DNA from: Micromonospora sp. AMSO31t | GTDB lineage: Bacteria > Actinomycetota > Actinomycetes > Mycobacteriales > Micromonosporaceae | Length of the DNA: 62,753 bases | NCBI RefSeq assembly: GCF_008868175.1 | Contig: NZ_WBKT01000017.1 | Span: 1-62,753, forward strand | Direction of reading: 5' to 3' | Shown here: positions 52,088-60,981 of the stretch, one piece after another | Layout of the letters: every line of letters starts with the position of its first letter | Position numbering within the stretch: the first letter of the stretch is position 1 | Made by a program: the position numbers and the translations under genes | The notes under the pieces: model-generated | Databases searched by the model: none | What the model was told of the DNA's origin: nothing | What the model saw: the letters and a program-made list of their open reading frames with translations, nothing else

Positions 52088-52618
52088 TCAGGGTGCCGTG
52101 GGCTCGCACTCCGCGGAGAACGTGTCGAAGGCGACCGTCACCGTGCCGTCGGCGTTGAGGGTCGTGTGGTTCCTGATCCGGAGCAGGGCGTCGTTGCCCG
52201 GTCCCTGTCCCACGATCTTGAAGACCAGTTCCTGCGTCGAGGTGATGGGCAGCCCGCCGGAGCCCTGGTTGTAGACGAAGAGGTTGACCCGGGTGCTGAC
52301 GTACCGGTCGCCGGTCGTCGCGCCGATGCCGTGCACGTTCGACTGGGTCTCGACGATGTGCACGTGGAACCCGCCGGTCCCGTCGACGGTCACGTGGTAG
52401 ACCTCGGAGATCGTGCCGTCGAAGTCGACGACCTCGCCGAGGCCGTCGTTGGCGCAGGGCAGGACGACGGAGAGGTCCAGCGGGGCCCGGAGGATCCGGG
52501 TGGTCGTGTCGGCGGCGGCGTAGGCGGGCGCCGGCCCGGCCGCGAGCAGGAGCGACGGCGCGAGCAGCGCCACCGCCGAGGCGATTCGGGCCTTACCGGT
52601 GGACCTGATCCTGTGCAT
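52088..52618 (-). CDS. Secreted protein of unknown function
   Basis: The 176-residue precursor has a Sec signal peptide (basic MHRIRSTGKAR, hydrophobic core LLAPSLLLAAGPA, cleavage near AYA-AADT at about residue 34). The mature part is beta-rich with ATGDRYVSTRVNLFVYNQGSGG and one Cys pair candidate (LPCANDG, SAECEPT). It is an exported protein that I cannot assign to a family. The ATG (52616-52618) has GGAAGGACGG upstream. Confidence 0.75.
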   Translation of the reverse strand: MHRIRSTGKARIASAVALLAPSLLLAAGPAPAYAAADTTTRILRAPLDLSVVLPCANDGLGEVVDFDGTISEVYHVTVDGTGGFHVHIVETQSNVHGIGATTGDRYVSTRVNLFVYNQGSGGLPITSTQELVFKIVGQGPGNDALLRIRNHTTLNADGTVTVAFDTFSAECEPTAP

Positions 52619-52771
52619 GGTGACCGTCCTTCCGGGACGCCGCGGCCGCGGCCGACCGGGCGCACCCCGGAATCTGCTCCCGCTGGGTGAGGGTGTCAAT
52701 ACGGTGCGCGTACGGCGGCGGGTCGGCCCTTCGGTTGGCGTCGAACGCCGGCGACGAGCCACGTCGAAGGC

Positions 52772-53956
52772 TCAGCGCCCGCCCACGGACCGGTACCAGG
52801 TCTTCTCGGTGCCCGCCAGGCTGAACGTCTGCTTCCGGTCCGGCTGCGCCACCACCACGAGCCCCGGCCGGTCCACCAGCCGGGTCGTCCCCGGCGGCGC
52901 CGCGAACGACGCATCCCGCGTCCGCCAGCTCAGCACGGCCAGAGGCTGCTCCGGCACCGGCAGGTAGTAGGCCTGCAACGTCGTGGACCGGTCGGCCGGG
53001 GAGACCACCGGAGCGCCACCGCCCGCCGGCCGGTAGACCACCGCCGTCATCGTCCCGGTGGCGCTGTCCCAGGTGAGCTGCTCCAACTCACCCGGCTCGC
53101 CGCCGCCGAGCGTCACCGACCCCAGCGACCGCACCGCGATCTTCGCCATCGGCCAGGACTCCGGCGCCGACTGCGGCGCCTGCCGGTCCCCGAGCCGCCG
53201 CGGCACGCTCCCGAACGGCCCCCGCTCCCCGCCGAGCACGCACGTGTCCAGTCCGGTCAGCGCCCGCTTCCCCGAACCCGTCTCGTCGCGCACCAGGGGA
53301 TAGCGAGGCGCCGGAGTCGCCGTACCCAGGTCGAGGACGCGGTCCGCGGCCCGGCCGCGCGGCAGCGAGCGGGTGGGCCGCAGCGTCGCGGTCACCGCCA
53401 CGGCCTGGCAGGCGGGCACGGCGACCGGCTCGGTGATGCCGTCGGCCGCGGGGAGCGCCTTGCCGTCGGGGCCGAGCAGCCGCTCCACCCGGGCGGAGGT
53501 GAGATAGCGGCGGCCGGTGGGCTGCTGGACGGGCAGCACGTCGGAGTAGACCAGGTAGCCGGGCTCGGTGTACTCGGTGGCGTGGGCCACGCGCCAGCGC
53601 TGCCCGTCGCGGTCGAGTTGCAGCAGCCAGGAGGCGGCCTCGCCGGGCACGTCGGCGGCGACCAGGGCGAGCGGCGACCCGGCCACCTCCCCGGAGTAGA
53701 GGATGCCCGAGGAGGAGAGGTGGGCGCGGTCGTCGACGGGGGAGCGCCAGTCGCGGACGGCGGCGGTGATGCCGGCGGTCGCGGCGGCGTCGCGGGTCAG
53801 GCTGCCCCGCGCCGGCCAGACCTTCAGGGTGCCGTCCAGGCTGTCGTAGCCGACCGGCAGCGTCGCGGGCTGCCGCCCGGCGACCGGGCCGCAGCCGGTC
53901 AGCAGCAGGGCAAGCAGCGCGGTGGCCGTCGTGCCGCGTCGGCGGGCTGAAGCCAC
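52772..53956 (-). CDS. Lipoprotein of unknown function
   Basis: This 394-residue precursor has a basic start (MASARRRG), a hydrophobic core and a lipobox LLLTGC with the lipidated Cys near residue 22. The exported part has several beta-strand repeats and two Cys (PACQAV, DTCVLGG) that could pair. It is divergent from the first GT-C-like gene, next to other envelope genes, so a surface role is likely. Confidence 0.75.
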   Translation of the reverse strand: MASARRRGTTATALLALLLTGCGPVAGRQPATLPVGYDSLDGTLKVWPARGSLTRDAAATAGITAAVRDWRSPVDDRAHLSSSGILYSGEVAGSPLALVAADVPGEAASWLLQLDRDGQRWRVAHATEYTEPGYLVYSDVLPVQQPTGRRYLTSARVERLLGPDGKALPAADGITEPVAVPACQAVAVTATLRPTRSLPRGRAADRVLDLGTATPAPRYPLVRDETGSGKRALTGLDTCVLGGERGPFGSVPRRLGDRQAPQSAPESWPMAKIAVRSLGSVTLGGGEPGELEQLTWDSATGTMTAVVYRPAGGGAPVVSPADRSTTLQAYYLPVPEQPLAVLSWRTRDASFAAPPGTTRLVDRPGLVVVAQPDRKQTFSLAGTEKTWYRSVGGR

Positions 53957-54109
53957 CCTGTACGCCCCCTGTTATCCCATCGTGGTCGTGTCCGGAAGCC
54001 CACATGGTACGAGACGACCCGTCGCCCGGCCGCGCCCGGCTCACCCTTTCGGCCGATGACCATTGAGGACGGTGGGACGTGCGATTCGTACGCCATTCTC
54101 CCGCTCCGG

Positions 54110-54115
54110 TAGACT
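54110..54115 (+). promoter_or_regulatory. -10 element (TAGACT) of a probable leaderless GT-C-like gene 1 mRNA
   Basis: TAGACT ends 9 nt before the GTG at 54125, and no ribosome-binding site is visible. Confidence 0.5.
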
Positions 54116-54124
54116 CCGCCGACT

Positions 54125-56002
54125 GTGACGCCTGCCGAGCCCCGTGGCGACTCGACGCCCGACGCCGACGCCCCCGGCGGACCGCTCTCCGTCATGGTGG
54201 ACGAACCCCCGGTCACCGCGCCCGACCCGGAGCCGGCCGCGCCGGCCGCGCGGCGGCGGTGGCGGTGGACGCCGCGCCGGCTGGACCTGGCCGTGTACGG
54301 GGTGTTCCTGCTCGCTGCCCTCTGGGTGACCAGCGGCATCTGGGCCGACCCGGCCGGCCGGGTGGCCGCCCTCTACAGCAGCGACCCGGCGCAGGTGCAG
54401 TTCTTCCTGGCCCACTCGGTGCGGGTCGTGCTGCACGGCGAGTACCCGTTCTACACCGACCAGTTCAACTATCCGGACGGGGTCAACCTGATGGCGAACA
54501 CCGCCATCCTGGCCCTCGGCATCCCCATGGTGCCGGTGACCCTCCTGTTCGGACCGGCGGTCTCCTTCGTCACCCTGGTGACGCTGGGTCTCGCCGGCAC
54601 GGCCGCCGCCTGGTACCGGGTGCTCTCCCGGCACCTGGTCCGCAACCGGCTCGCGGCTGCCGTGGGGGCCTGGTTCTGCGGGTTCTCGCCGGCCATGCTG
54701 TCGCACGCCAACTGGCATCCGAACATCATCAGCCAGTTCCTGCTGCCGTTCATCGTGTGGCGGGTGCTGGTGCTGACCCGCTCCATCCGGCCGGTCCGCG
54801 ACGGCGCGCTGCTCGCCCTGCTGGTCACCGCGCAGGCGTTCGTCAACGAGGAAATCCTGCTCTTCACGGCGCTGGCCTGCGGGGTGTTCCTGCTGGCCGT
54901 GGTGGTGCAGCGGCGCGAGCGGTGGGCCGCCGCCTGGCGGCCGCTCGCCGCCGGGCTGGCCGTCTGCGCGGTGCTCGCCGGGGCGCTGCTGGCGTACCCG
55001 CTGTGGGTGCAGTTCGCGGGGCCCATGGCGTACCACGGGCTGAGCGACACGGTCCGCGACTACGGCAACGACATCGCCGCGTTCTTCACCCCCGGCTCGC
55101 CCACGCTGGGCGGCAACGAGCGGGCCAACGTCAACCTGGCCCCGAACTACTCGGAGGAGAACGCCTTCTTCGGCTGGAGCCTGTCGCTGCTGGCCGTCGG
55201 CATCGTGGTCTGGCTGCGCCGGGACATGGTGGTCCGGGCGCTCGCCGCGACCGGGCTGTTCTTCGCCGTGCTCTCCCTCGGCGAGCGGGTCTCCTGGTGG
55301 GACCGGGACCTGGTCACCGGCCCGTGGGAGCTGCTGGTGAAGCTGCCGCTGCTGGACGCCGTGGTGCCCACCCGGTTCGGCCTCATCACCACCGTGGTCG
55401 TCGGGATGCTGCTGGCCCTGGCCGTCCAGCGGGCCGCCACGCTGCGGGTCGTGGAGCGGCGCACCATGCGTACCCTGACCGCCGCCGGTCTGGTCTTCGC
55501 GCTGCTGCCCATCGCGCCCATGCCGTTGCGGGTCACCACCCGCCCGGCCGTGCCGACGTTCATCACGGCCGACCGGTGGCGGCAGTACGTCGGCCCGGAC
55601 CAGACGCTGGTCTCCGTCCCGGTGCCGGCCATGGGCAACACCGACCCGATGCGCTGGGCGGCCAGCACCGACCTGGCCTTCAAGATCCCCGGGGGCTACT
55701 TCCTCGCCCCGCGCAACGGGGTCACCGGCGACCCGGGCCGCTTCGGCGGCCGGCCCAGCGGCCTCGGCGAGCTGCTCGCCGAGGTCGAGGCCACCGGGCG
55801 TACGCCGAAGCTCGACGAGCGGCAGCGCCGCCGCTTCCTCGACGAGCTGCGGCACTGGCGGGCCGCCATCGTGGTGCTGCCGCTGAACGAGCAGAACGCC
55901 GAACCGCTGCGCCGCACCGTGGAGCAGCTGGTCGGGCCCGCCCGGCAGGAGCTGGACGTGTGGTTGTGGGACGTCCGGACACTGACCAGCCAGTCCGCCT
56001 GA
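54125..56002 (+). CDS. Polytopic membrane protein, GT-C glycosyltransferase-like, paralogue 1
   Basis: The 625-residue protein has a disordered acidic N-terminus (about 1-50), about 11 membrane helices and a C-terminal soluble domain (from about 475). Shared family blocks are YPDGVNLMANT, SRHLVRNRLAAAVGAWFCGF, NEEILLFTALA, YPLWVQFAGP, EENAFFGW and a C-terminal GGYFLAPR...LWDVRTLT. The layout resembles GT-C polyprenyl-phosphate-sugar transferases, but catalytic acidic residues in the first outer loop are not proven. Its paralogues are at 55960 and 57767. Confidence 0.75.
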   Translation: MTPAEPRGDSTPDADAPGGPLSVMVDEPPVTAPDPEPAAPAARRRWRWTPRRLDLAVYGVFLLAALWVTSGIWADPAGRVAALYSSDPAQVQFFLAHSVRVVLHGEYPFYTDQFNYPDGVNLMANTAILALGIPMVPVTLLFGPAVSFVTLVTLGLAGTAAAWYRVLSRHLVRNRLAAAVGAWFCGFSPAMLSHANWHPNIISQFLLPFIVWRVLVLTRSIRPVRDGALLALLVTAQAFVNEEILLFTALACGVFLLAVVVQRRERWAAAWRPLAAGLAVCAVLAGALLAYPLWVQFAGPMAYHGLSDTVRDYGNDIAAFFTPGSPTLGGNERANVNLAPNYSEENAFFGWSLSLLAVGIVVWLRRDMVVRALAATGLFFAVLSLGERVSWWDRDLVTGPWELLVKLPLLDAVVPTRFGLITTVVVGMLLALAVQRAATLRVVERRTMRTLTAAGLVFALLPIAPMPLRVTTRPAVPTFITADRWRQYVGPDQTLVSVPVPAMGNTDPMRWAASTDLAFKIPGGYFLAPRNGVTGDPGRFGGRPSGLGELLAEVEATGRTPKLDERQRRRFLDELRHWRAAIVVLPLNEQNAEPLRRTVEQLVGPARQELDVWLWDVRTLTSQSA

Positions 56003-57747
56003 CCGGCCCGGACCGCCCCGACCCCGCGCAGCGGCGCCGGTGGCGGCCGCGCCCGGTCGACGCGCTCGTGGTCGCGGGCTACCTCGGGCTGGCCGTGCTG
56101 CTCACCGCCGGCCAGTGGGGCCGGCCCGACCGGCTGTTCCACCAGGCCGGCGACCAGATGCTGTTCGAGTGGATGCTGGCCCGCGCCGCCCGGGCGGTGA
56201 CCGGCGGCGAGAACCCGCTGCACAGCGCCGCGTTGAACGTGCCGGACGGGGTCAACCTGATGGCCAACACCTCGGTGCTGGGGCTGGGCGTGCCGCTCAC
56301 CCCGGTCACCGCGCTGTTCGGCTCGCAGGCGGCCTTCCTCGTCGCCGTGGTGCTCTGCCTCGCCGGCACGGCCACCGCCTGGTACGCGCTGCTCGCCCGC
56401 CGGCTGGTCCGCTCCCGGGCCGCCGCGGCGGTGGGCGGGCTGTTCTGCGGCTTCGCCCCGGGCCTCGTGTCCCAGGCCGGCGCGCACCTGCACATGGCCG
56501 CCCAGTTCCTGGTCCCGGTGATTCTCGGGCTGGTGTTCCGGCCGGCCGCCGACCGGGTTCGCCGGGACGGGATCCTGCTCGGGCTGGCCGTCGCGTACCA
56601 GGTCTTCCTCGGTGAGGAGGTGCTGGTCTTCCTGGCCCTCGCGGCCGGGGTGTTCGCCGGGGCGTACGCCCTCGCGGACCGGGCCGGGGCGCGCCGGCTG
56701 GCGCCCGTGGTGGCGCGTCGGCTCGGCGTCGGGGTGCTGGTCGCCGGGGTGCTGCTGGCGTACCCGCTCTGGGTCCAGTTCCGCGGCCCCGGCCATTACG
56801 ACGGGATGCCCTTCTACGCGCGGGGCTACCGGCTGGACCTGGCCTCGTACGCGTCCGCCGCCCGGCAGACCGTCGCCGGGGACGGCTACCACGCCGGGCT
56901 GCTCTCCCCGAACCCCACCGAGGAGAACTCCTTCTTCGGACCGTTCCTGCCGCTGCTGGCCGTGCTCATCGTGGTCCGGCTGTGGCGGCGGCCCCTGGTC
57001 CGGGCCCTCGCGGCCTGCGGGCTGCTCTTCGCGCTGCTCTCCCTCGGCACCACGATCGTGGTGAACCGGCACGACACCGGGCTGCCGGGGCCGTACCGGC
57101 TGCTCGCCGGGGTGCCGCTGCTCGACCTCGTGGTGCCGGCCCGGTTCGCGCTGGTGTGCGTACCGGTGCTCGGGGTTCTGCTGGCCCTCGCCCTGGACCG
57201 GGTCCGGCACCGCGCGGCCCGCACCTGGGCGCCGTGGGCGGGCGCGGTCGCCGCCGCGCTCCTGCCGCTCACCCCGACCCCGATCCGCACCGTGCCGGCC
57301 ATGCCGGTGCCGGCCTTCGTGGCCGGCGGCGACTGGCGGGCGTACGTGCCGCCGGGGCGGACGCTGGTGCCGGTGCCGCCCGTGACCGGGTCCGGGGTCA
57401 GCCCGGCCACCTTCTGGTCGGCGCGCACCGGGCTGGCCTTCGACGCGCCGGGCGGCTACTTCATCGGCCCCCGCTCCGCCGACAGTCCCACCGCGCACTG
57501 GGGGGCGCCGGACCTGCCCACCTCGCTGCTGCTGCGCCGGGCCGCCGAAACCGGCCAGGTGCCGCCGATCGGCGACGCGGAACGCCGCCAGGCCGTCGCG
57601 GACCTGCGGCACTGGCGGGCGGCGGTGCTCGTGCAGGCCGGCTCGACGCCGGGCGACCCGGTCCGCGCCACGGTGGACGCCCTGGTCGGCCCCGGCCGCG
57701 ACGTCCCCGGCGCGCACCTGTGGGATGTCCGCCCCCTGACCGGCTGA
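55960..57747 (+). CDS. Polytopic membrane protein, GT-C glycosyltransferase-like, paralogue 2
   Basis: The 595-residue protein is homologous to its neighbours: VPDGVNLMANT, ARRLVRSRAAAAVGGLFCGFAPG, EEVLVFLALA, YPLWVQFRGPGHY, EENSFFGPF and GGYFIGPR...LWDVRPLTG. The start is uncertain. The GTG at 55960 lies 8 nt after AGGAG (55947-55951) but is inside the previous gene by 43 nt. A CTG at 55999 overlaps the upstream TGA. A start at GTG 56068 would cut into the first membrane helix. The pair is an operon. Confidence 0.72.
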   Translation: MVVGRPDTDQPVRLTGPDRPDPAQRRRWRPRPVDALVVAGYLGLAVLLTAGQWGRPDRLFHQAGDQMLFEWMLARAARAVTGGENPLHSAALNVPDGVNLMANTSVLGLGVPLTPVTALFGSQAAFLVAVVLCLAGTATAWYALLARRLVRSRAAAAVGGLFCGFAPGLVSQAGAHLHMAAQFLVPVILGLVFRPAADRVRRDGILLGLAVAYQVFLGEEVLVFLALAAGVFAGAYALADRAGARRLAPVVARRLGVGVLVAGVLLAYPLWVQFRGPGHYDGMPFYARGYRLDLASYASAARQTVAGDGYHAGLLSPNPTEENSFFGPFLPLLAVLIVVRLWRRPLVRALAACGLLFALLSLGTTIVVNRHDTGLPGPYRLLAGVPLLDLVVPARFALVCVPVLGVLLALALDRVRHRAARTWAPWAGAVAAALLPLTPTPIRTVPAMPVPAFVAGGDWRAYVPPGRTLVPVPPVTGSGVSPATFWSARTGLAFDAPGGYFIGPRSADSPTAHWGAPDLPTSLLLRRAAETGQVPPIGDAERRQAVADLRHWRAAVLVQAGSTPGDPVRATVDALVGPGRDVPGAHLWDVRPLTG

Positions 57748-57766
57748 CCTCTCGGCCGAATGGCCG

Positions 57767-59617
57767 TCAGACGCGGTCGTGGACGTCCCAGAGCCAGACG
57801 TCGTCCACGCGCTGCGGCTGCCCGAGCAGCGCCGTCATCAGCTCGCGGAGCACGTCTTCGCGGGGGTTCGCGCCGAGCACCACCACCGACGCCTTCCAGA
57901 AGCGCAGGTCGTCGAGGGCCTGGCGGCGGTTCTCCTCGGTCAGCGGCGGAACCTTGTTGGCGTCCATCGTGGAGTAGATGAGGGTGCTGGTCGGCCGGTT
58001 CGGCGCGCCGAAGACCCCCTCGCCCACCTCGTTCGGCCCGATGAAGTAGCCGCCGGGAATGGGGAACGCCTGCTCGGTGAGCGCGCTCCAGCGCAGCGTG
58101 GGCAGGCCGTGCACGTTGCTCGGGATCGGCACCGGCACCAGGGTGCGGCCGTCCGGCACGTAGGGCCGCCAGCCGCCCGCCGTGATGAAGCGCGGCGGCG
58201 GGTCGATCTGCTGGGCCGGCAGCGGGCGGGGGAACAGCGGGAGCAGGGCGGCCACGATGGCCGCGTACCCGACGAGGCGCAGCCGGCGCCGGAGCGACCC
58301 GGGACTGGCGGAGCCGGTGCGCTGGGCGGGCACCGGCGGGCGGCCGCGCCCGGACAGGGCGTCCCAGGCCAGCGCGAGCAGCACGCCGACCGCGGCGGCC
58401 ACCACCAGGCTGAGCCGGGTCGGCATCATCATCTCGACCAGCGGCAGGTCGTCCGGCACGTACGCCCAGGGGCCGTCGACGGTGGTCTCCACCCCGTCGA
58501 AACGCACCTTCGGGCCGATCGCGGCGACCGAGAAGACCACCACGAGCACGGCCAGGATCCGGGCCGGCAGCGAGCGGCGCACCAGCAGCACCAGGGCGGC
58601 CAGCGCCACGAGCACCAGCGGCCAGCCGAACCAGGTGTTCTGCTCGGTCAGCCCGATGGTCTGCTCCACCGCCTCGTTCCCGGCGACCGTGTCGCGGGCG
58701 AAGGTGACGAAGGCCATCATGTCCTCGCCCCAGTTGTGGAAGACCCCGCCCTGCAGGCCCCGGTAGGACTGCGGCCCGTTGAACTGGAACCAGATCGGGT
58801 ACGCGGTCAGCAGCAGGGCCAGCCCGCCGCCCACCCCGGCGGCCGCGAGGAACGCGCCGGCCCGCTCGCGCGCCGCACGCGGCCGCTGCACCACCGAGGC
58901 CACCACGACCACCAGGCAGGCCAGCGCGGTGAGCAGCAGCATCTCCTCGTTGATGAAGATCTGGTACGCCACCAGCAGGCCCAGCGCGAGACCGTTGCGC
59001 CGCCAGCGACCCGGTTCGCCCAGCCGCAGCACCCGGGCCACGATCAGCGGGAGCAGGAAGTTGGAGACGAAGTTCGGCTGGCCGTTGGCGTGGTGCACGA
59101 TGCCCGGGGCGAAACCGAGGAAGGCGCCGCCGACGAAGGCCGCCCCGCGCGAGCGCACCAGGTGCCGCGACAGCACCCAGTACGAGGTGGCCGCGGTGGC
59201 CGAGAGCGCCGCGCCGAGGTAGAGCGCGTACATCACCTGCGGGCCGAGCAGCAGGGTGAGCGGCGCCAGCGGCAGGGTGACCCCGAGCAGCGAGGTGTTC
59301 GCCATCATGTTCACCCCGTCCGGCGCGTTCTGCCGGGCGGTGAAGAGCGGGTTCTCCAGGTGACGCACCGAGTACGCGCCGTGCGCGAAGAGCCATTCGA
59401 ACCAGCTGTGGTCGGTCGGCAGGTGCGAGGAGACCCGGTGCTCCACGTCCCCCCAGTAGTTGAGGCAGACGAGAACCCCGAGCACCGCATAGGCTCCGAT
59501 GGCCAGCACGTCGGCGCGCGCCGGCCGGCGTCGGGGCCGACGCGGCGGGTCCGCCACGACGGCCTCGGCCTCGACGGGCGAGGAGTTCAGCGAGGGATCC
59601 ACCACCGGCACAGCCAC
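57767..59617 (-). CDS. Polytopic membrane protein, GT-C glycosyltransferase-like, paralogue 3
   Basis: The 616-residue paralogue is in inverted orientation and converges on paralogue 2. It shares APDGVNMMANTSLLG, SRHLVRSRGAAFVGGAFLGFAPG, NEEMLLLTALA, YPIWFQFNGPQSY, EQNTWFGW, PTRLSL and GGYFIGPN...DDVWLWDVHD. Several GTG codons near 59611-59641 could be the start. GTG 59617 is chosen because TACGAT lies 8 nt upstream on the minus strand, as in the other leaderless genes here. Confidence 0.74.
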   Translation of the reverse strand: MAVPVVDPSLNSSPVEAEAVVADPPRRPRRRPARADVLAIGAYAVLGVLVCLNYWGDVEHRVSSHLPTDHSWFEWLFAHGAYSVRHLENPLFTARQNAPDGVNMMANTSLLGVTLPLAPLTLLLGPQVMYALYLGAALSATAATSYWVLSRHLVRSRGAAFVGGAFLGFAPGIVHHANGQPNFVSNFLLPLIVARVLRLGEPGRWRRNGLALGLLVAYQIFINEEMLLLTALACLVVVVASVVQRPRAARERAGAFLAAAGVGGGLALLLTAYPIWFQFNGPQSYRGLQGGVFHNWGEDMMAFVTFARDTVAGNEAVEQTIGLTEQNTWFGWPLVLVALAALVLLVRRSLPARILAVLVVVFSVAAIGPKVRFDGVETTVDGPWAYVPDDLPLVEMMMPTRLSLVVAAAVGVLLALAWDALSGRGRPPVPAQRTGSASPGSLRRRLRLVGYAAIVAALLPLFPRPLPAQQIDPPPRFITAGGWRPYVPDGRTLVPVPIPSNVHGLPTLRWSALTEQAFPIPGGYFIGPNEVGEGVFGAPNRPTSTLIYSTMDANKVPPLTEENRRQALDDLRFWKASVVVLGANPREDVLRELMTALLGQPQRVDDVWLWDVHDRV

Positions 59618-59625
59618 GACGGGCC

Positions 59626-59631
59626 ATCGTA
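59626..59631 (-). promoter_or_regulatory. -10 element (TACGAT) of a probable leaderless paralogue 3 mRNA
   Basis: On the minus strand TACGAT ends 8 nt before the GTG at 59617. Confidence 0.45.
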
Positions 59632-59697
59632 CAGGCGGCACGTCGCCGCACCGGTCACGGCCGGCCGCCGGTGCGGCGGCGCGGAGAGGGGGTGGTC

Positions 59698-60981
59698 GTG
59701 ACCGTCATTGATCTGGGTGAGCTGCGCGACGACACCGCGCCCGGTCCGGCGGCCCGGCGGCCGCGGGCCGTCGGCCGTCCGTTCCGGAGCGTCGTGGTGC
59801 TGCTGGTGGCGTTGGTCACGCTGGGCGCCGCCGCCCCGCCGTCGCGGCCCGCCGCGCGCACCCTGGCCGGCGGTCCCGGTGCCACCGCGTTCGTCTCCGG
59901 CGACCGGGTGTACGTGGTGCAGCCGCCCGACCCGCAGCGCGGCGTGGGCCGGCAACTCGTCGCCTACCACGTCGGTGTGGGTCCACTCCGGACGATCTGG
60001 CGGACCCTGGTGCCGGGGGAGGGAGCCGGCACCACGGTGTGGGAGCAGGACGGCACCGTGCTGCTCGTCGGGCGGGCCGCCAACGACTCCGGGTGGGAGA
60101 CGATCGGCTTCGACGCCCGCACCGGCCGGGTGAGCTGGCTCCAGCCCGGGGTGGCCTTCCCGGCCGGCGGGGCGCTGCTCATGCAGGTCCCCGAGGTGAC
60201 GGGCCGGCAGCCGTTCCGCCGGGTGGCGGTGAGCGACGGCCGGACCCTCTGGTCGGCCCCCGGCACCCCGGACAGCCTCGAGCTCAGCTTCGGCCCGTCC
60301 GGGGAGGTGGACCGGCTGGTGTACCTGCCCGCCGACGGCGAGACCGCCGTCTACGACCCGGCCAGCGGCGCGAGGCTGGCGGCCCGCGACCTGGCTCCGG
60401 GTGACCGGCCCACCCGGGGGCGGACCCTGCTCGCCGCCGGGCTGCTGCTGGTGATCGGGGTCGACGGCGGCAGCGTCACCGCCTACGACCTGGACACCCT
60501 GCAGCGGCGCTGGACGGCGGTGCTCCCGCTGCTCGGCTACGCCGAGCGGTGCGGCCGGCTGCTCTGTGCCACCCGGCTGACCGGCGGGATGTGGGCGCTC
60601 GACCCCGCCACCGGCGCCGTCCGGTGGACCGGCGACCGGTGGACGGGCACGTTTGGGGCCGCGGGCGGCCGGCTCCTGGTCGCCGCGGGCGAGGCCACGG
60701 CCACCGGAACCCCCATGGCGGTGGTGGAGGAGGCCACCGGCCGGCTGGTGGCCGACCTCGGCGTCTGGGAGGTGGTCCCCCAGGACGAGTTCGACGGCCG
60801 GCTGTTCGGCATCCGGCGGATAAGAAACAGCCGCCAGCTTCTTGTCGAGCTGGACCCGGCCGGCGGCCGCCCCGTGGCGCGTGACGTCCTGGTCGGCGCG
60901 ATCGGGGACTGCCGGATGGGCGCGAAGCTGGTCGTCTGCCGCCACACGAACGGCGGGTTCGCGCTGTGGCGGCTGCCGTGA
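59698..60981 (+). CDS. Membrane-anchored beta-propeller (PQQ-like repeat) protein 1
   Basis: The 427-residue protein starts VTVIDLGELRDD, has one membrane helix (about 30-50, RSVVVLLVALVTLGAAAP) and then PQQ-like propeller blades such as IGFDARTGRVSWLQ, AYDLDTLQRRWTAV and ALDPATGAVRWTGD. The blade signature is a Trp-containing strand after D-x-x-T-G. It is predicted to be extracellular and anchored. No PQQ-dehydrogenase residues are seen, so a scaffold or sensor role is likely. The GTG at 59698 has GGAGAGGGGG upstream. The stop overlaps the next gene (GTGA). Confidence 0.8.
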   Translation: MTVIDLGELRDDTAPGPAARRPRAVGRPFRSVVVLLVALVTLGAAAPPSRPAARTLAGGPGATAFVSGDRVYVVQPPDPQRGVGRQLVAYHVGVGPLRTIWRTLVPGEGAGTTVWEQDGTVLLVGRAANDSGWETIGFDARTGRVSWLQPGVAFPAGGALLMQVPEVTGRQPFRRVAVSDGRTLWSAPGTPDSLELSFGPSGEVDRLVYLPADGETAVYDPASGARLAARDLAPGDRPTRGRTLLAAGLLLVIGVDGGSVTAYDLDTLQRRWTAVLPLLGYAERCGRLLCATRLTGGMWALDPATGAVRWTGDRWTGTFGAAGGRLLVAAGEATATGTPMAVVEEATGRLVADLGVWEVVPQDEFDGRLFGIRRIRNSRQLLVELDPAGGRPVARDVLVGAIGDCRMGAKLVVCRHTNGGFALWRLP

